This document shows, one piece after another, positions 61,604-64,000 of a stretch of 64,000 bases of DNA. Every line of letters starts with the position of its first letter. Position 1 is the stretch's first letter. The notes below the pieces were generated by a model. That model ran no database searches. It was not told the origin of the DNA and worked only from the letters and a program-made list of their open reading frames with translations. The translations under genes and the position numbers were made by a program. The stretch is from Neoarius graeffei (Eukaryota > Chordata > Actinopteri > Siluriformes > Ariidae), in the NCBI RefSeq assembly GCF_027579695.1, contig NC_083583.1, forward strand, positions 20,064,257 through 20,128,256, in the 5' to 3' direction.

Positions 61604-61800
61604 GTGTTAAACTGTCGTATCCGATCAAATTTGACCCAAGGAAAGTATTTCCTGACTTTTTATTCCCTTTCATTACCTCCTCTTATTTTCTCCACTTTAT
61701 TTACCCACATTCCTTACATATCTTTATCGTGCTCTCCTTCACGGTTGTGTTTTTTTCCTTTTCCAGTTCAGTCTCTGATAATTTTTTATTACTTTAATTT
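61604..61800 (+). repeat. Direct repeat, copy 2
   Basis: Same as copy 1 at 58718-58900 with scattered differences. Not flanked by a clear inserted unit. Confidence 0.7.
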
Positions 61801-61809
61801 TGTTTTCTC

Positions 61810-62515
61810 TTTTATTACGATAATTTTGTTTTACAGAGATTATTTCAGTTTTTCTTTTACACAGTGCTTCTTTCTCTTTTGTATATTTCTTCTTCCTTTC
61901 TATTTAGGACAGCTGTTGAAACAGGATTATTTTTCTCGTTATTTTCCATTTTCACTTCATTCTCACAGTCATGTCTTAGCAGTATTTATTGGTCACATAA
62001 TTCACATCACACATGAATCGATCCTGATAGTGTTCAATAACTTATAGATTATTCCTCAGTGCTCACACTAATCTCTCACATCTCATTTTCATTAACACAG
62101 ATTGGCTTTTTTATACTATTGAATTGTTATATTGATCTTATTTTTGTTTGATATAGTTATAAATAGATATTGCCTGATGTTATTTAGGTTTTCTTGAAAT
62201 ATACGTCAAAGATTTTTAAAGTTTTGGAAATATTCATTTGTATGGAAATATTTTCGAATAAATGGAGTATTAGAATAAGATATTGTTTTGTTATAATTAT
62301 GCAGTAAACTGTAATTAATTTAGGACTTGTTTAATTTTATTATTATTAGATGATTGATTTATACATGATGATTATACATAATTTGTAAATATAGCTACAA
62401 ATTGATATCAATCTGTTTCTAAATAGTTATATTGTAATATCTACATGTAACTCTCTGTTCCATCCATGATCTGCATGATTAGTTTCATTTCATTTTTCAT
62501 TCTATGCAATAGAAT
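61810..62515. other. AT-rich sequence, nothing recognised
   Basis: No coding or repeat termini recognised. It has high T runs similar to 58740-58900. Confidence 0.4.
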
Positions 62516-62516
62516 G

Positions 62517-62559
62517 TAATTAATTAATTAATTAATTAATTAATTAATTAATTAATTAT
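62517..62559. repeat. (TAAT)n microsatellite
   Basis: Ten or so taat units. Confidence 0.9.
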
Positions 62560-62711
62560 TGCTGATCTGGAACAGTATATGAGGGTTCACATGCCTCTGG
62601 GCAACAGGAAATGACATTACTTTTGGAAACCAGAATTGTTCTGTCATGTTGTAATGTCCACTTTGTTTTCTTCTCTGTGATGCATGCATTGTCTATGCAT
62701 TTTCTATTTGA

Positions 62712-62715
<4 letters not shown>

Positions 62716-62757
<42 letters not shown>
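62716..62757. repeat. (AAT)n microsatellite
   Basis: Trinucleotide run directly before the SINE fragment. Confidence 0.9.
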
Positions 62758-62758
<1 letters not shown>

Positions 62759-62955
62759 GGGTGGCACAGTGGTGTAGTGGTTAGACCGTAGGTGTGAATG
62801 GTTGTTTGTCTCTGTGCCAGCCCTGCAATGACCTGGCGACTTGTCCAGGGTGTACCCTGTCTCTCGCCCATAGTCAGCTGGGATAGGCTCCAGCTTGCCT
62901 GCGACCCTGTAGAACAAGATAAGTGGCTACAGATAATGGATGGATGGATGGATAC
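62758..62955 (+). mobile_element. SINE, internally deleted
   Basis: The head start gtggcacagtggtgtagtgg joins directly to accgtaggtgtgaatggttg, losing the B box and first body half. The tail gataatggatggatgg is intact. Confidence 0.88.
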
Positions 62956-63006
62956 TGTACATCATGATTAAAACACAAACACCCCCGCAAAAATTAAACA
63001 TTCATA

Positions 63007-63030
63007 CACACACACACACACACACACACA
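63007..63030. repeat. (CA)n microsatellite
   Basis: Twelve CA units. Confidence 0.9.
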
Positions 63031-63059
63031 GTAAACTGTCAATAAAAAAAGAATGTGAC

Positions 63060-63208
63060 AATTAGCAAGTCATGGAGAACCTATATTTCGTTAAAAATAG
63101 TACAAAGACAACATTTCAACTGTTGAAACAAAAAATTTTTTATTGTTTTTTGAAAAATATATGCTCATTTTGAATTTGATGTCAGCAACACAAAAGTTGG
63201 GACAAGGG
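63060..63208. mobile_element. End fragment of the agttgggaca transposon family
   Basis: gaaaaatatatgctcatttt, gaatttgatgtcagcaacac and aaaagttgggacaaggg resemble one end of the family represented at 2790-5600. The following sequence (tgaatctctgtgctcttgcg) belongs to something else. Confidence 0.5.
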
Positions 63209-63346
63209 CATGAATCTCTGTGCTCTTGCGGAAGGTGGTCGCACTCTCTCCCTTCCTTTATCTTTCCTTCTTCTGCTTCTGTCTCGTCTGTCTAGTGTCT
63301 ATATTTCTGAGAGACTCTCTCCGCATTGCTCTCCAAACTAAAAACC

Positions 63347-63799
63347 ATGGAATTGATAAACTGGTCTCTTCATGCAATTGACACAATCTTCTCGACGAGA
63401 AGCCTGGGTTCAGGGGAACCAGCCTGTCCTGCTGGAACGTTTGCAGCTGGCTACACGATGGATGCATGGGAGAAGTGGCGGGTCGTGTTTCTGGCGGTTC
63501 TTTCTGTGGAGGACATTGAAGACATCTACCTATTCAGAACCATGATTACAGGACTTTTGCTGATTGGATTAGGCATTGCCCTGGTTTATCGAGGAAATCA
63601 GAAAATGGTGACAGCTGTTCAAAGTCCCATAAAGCTGCCCGACATGATTGAAGCGGTGGGCAGAGCTGTCGGCACTCAGACTGTGGCTATTCAGAACTTG
63701 AACCGCAACGTGGATAATATCTTGGAGAAGCTTTTGGCCTTGCAATGGAAATTAGATCATTTTGGAGACCAAGATGGACATAGTGGACATGCGGCGTAG
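63347..63799 (+). CDS. Unrecognised 150-aa single-pass membrane protein ORF
   Basis: ATG at 63347 in a perfect ACCATGG context opens a 150-codon frame ending in TAG. I do not recognise the family. What is visible: an N-terminal soluble part with a Gly/Cys-Pro patch (GSGEPACPAGTFAAGY, residues 21-36), an amphipathic acidic stretch (SVEDIEDIYLF, 53-63), a strong membrane segment (ITGLLLIGLGIALVY, 67-81) followed by Arg-Gly-Asn-Gln-Lys, then a leucine/asparagine-rich helix likely to form a coiled coil (DMIEAVGRAVG...NLNRNVDNILEKLLALQWKL, about 99-135) and a Gly/His C-terminus. No introns or frame damage. The flanks look transposon-like, and the ORF starts about 135 bp after a repeat border near 63209, so a mobile-element protein is likely; a host gene is not excluded. 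Confidence 0.55.
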   Translation: MELINWSLHAIDTIFSTRSLGSGEPACPAGTFAAGYTMDAWEKWRVVFLAVLSVEDIEDIYLFRTMITGLLLIGLGIALVYRGNQKMVTAVQSPIKLPDMIEAVGRAVGTQTVAIQNLNRNVDNILEKLLALQWKLDHFGDQDGHSGHAA

Positions 63800-64000
63800 G
63801 CAAGCAAAAGAATGCGTCTGCTCGCTAAGACCAAACAAATTCCAATCTTCTCTATTTCGGCTCCCTAGCCAGCACTGGCCTTGGCCAAGGTCATTGCTGG
63901 GACAACAGTTCCCCTGGAGAACACTGCTGTTAGACTCTCTCTCGTATTCCTTCCCCCACTTCCCACGGTCGGCACTTTCACCCCCAGTGCGACAAGCGGG
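63800..64000. other. Downstream flank of the membrane ORF, unassigned
   Basis: GC-richer than the intergenic average, with pyrimidine-rich stretches (ctctctctcgtattccttcc). It resembles UTR or repeat sequence and continues off the right edge. Confidence 0.35.

Noticed and set aside
31300-64000. Neighbouring host genes known near vertebrate BMAL1 (for example BTBD10, PTH, TEAD1)
   Set aside because: No exon of these was recognised. The right half is occupied by mobile elements.

Overview
ORGANISM AND LOCUS. This is vertebrate nuclear DNA, almost certainly from a ray-finned fish. It contains spliced exons with GT/AG borders, about twenty copies of a tRNA-derived fish-type SINE, Tc1/mariner, hAT, Harbinger-like, Kolobok-like and ISL2EU-like DNA transposons, LINEs and an LTR retrotransposon. 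There is no sign of prokaryotic gene organisation. A catfish is possible from the repeat mix, but I cannot prove the lineage. The one host gene I recognise is the core clock gene bmal1 (arntl), on the minus strand. Four of its 5' coding exons lie at 8419-8280, 6282-6244, 6118-6080 and 2662-2505 (N-terminus to bHLH), with reading phases that join exactly. Its promoter lies about 22.6 kb upstream at 31034-31205 and is recognised by two ROR/REV-ERB response elements plus an array of CCAAT boxes. The PAS-domain exons lie beyond the left edge.

LAYOUT. 1-2.5 kb: intron after the bHLH exon, with repeat fragments. 2.5-8.4 kb: bmal1 exons with a decayed transposon that holds an ISL2EU-like element and a Harbinger-like MITE, plus two SINEs. 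8.4-31.0 kb: first intron, a stack of insertions: a hAT element splitting a SINE; a Harbinger-like element (12.6-16.5 kb) carrying two TTAA-flanked elements and a TA-repeat MITE; a hAT; a LINE tail interrupted by a helicase-bearing transposon; and a three-copy tandem segment (23.8-30.7 kb), each copy with different insertions. 31.0-31.3 kb: promoter. 31.4-37.4 kb: SINEs, two abutting THAP-bearing elements and Tc1 copies. 37.7-44.1 kb: an L1-type LINE holding a second LINE and a Tc1 which itself holds a SINE. 44.1-56.1 kb: a mariner-like element holding a SINE, in whose tail sits a Gypsy-type LTR retrotransposon, itself interrupted by a near full-length LINE and an L2-type tail. 56-64 kb: SINEs, a 1.4-kb palindromic element, a Tol2-like hAT, and at the right edge an unrecognised 150-codon membrane-protein ORF.

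HOW IT WORKS TOGETHER. Only bmal1 is judged to be working host coding sequence. Everything else is mobile DNA at different stages of decay. Target-site duplications let the order of many insertions be read directly, and duplicated segments give natural pre-insertion sites for two SINEs. The most noteworthy points are the bmal1 RORE promoter, a canonical -1 frameshift site with a hairpin in the Gypsy gag-pol overlap, four independent THAP-domain transposon ORFs, a Ulp1-protease/PHD-finger fragment, and the membrane-protein ORF at the right edge. All of this was read by eye without database searches, so family names are from motif knowledge and are hedged where uncertain.
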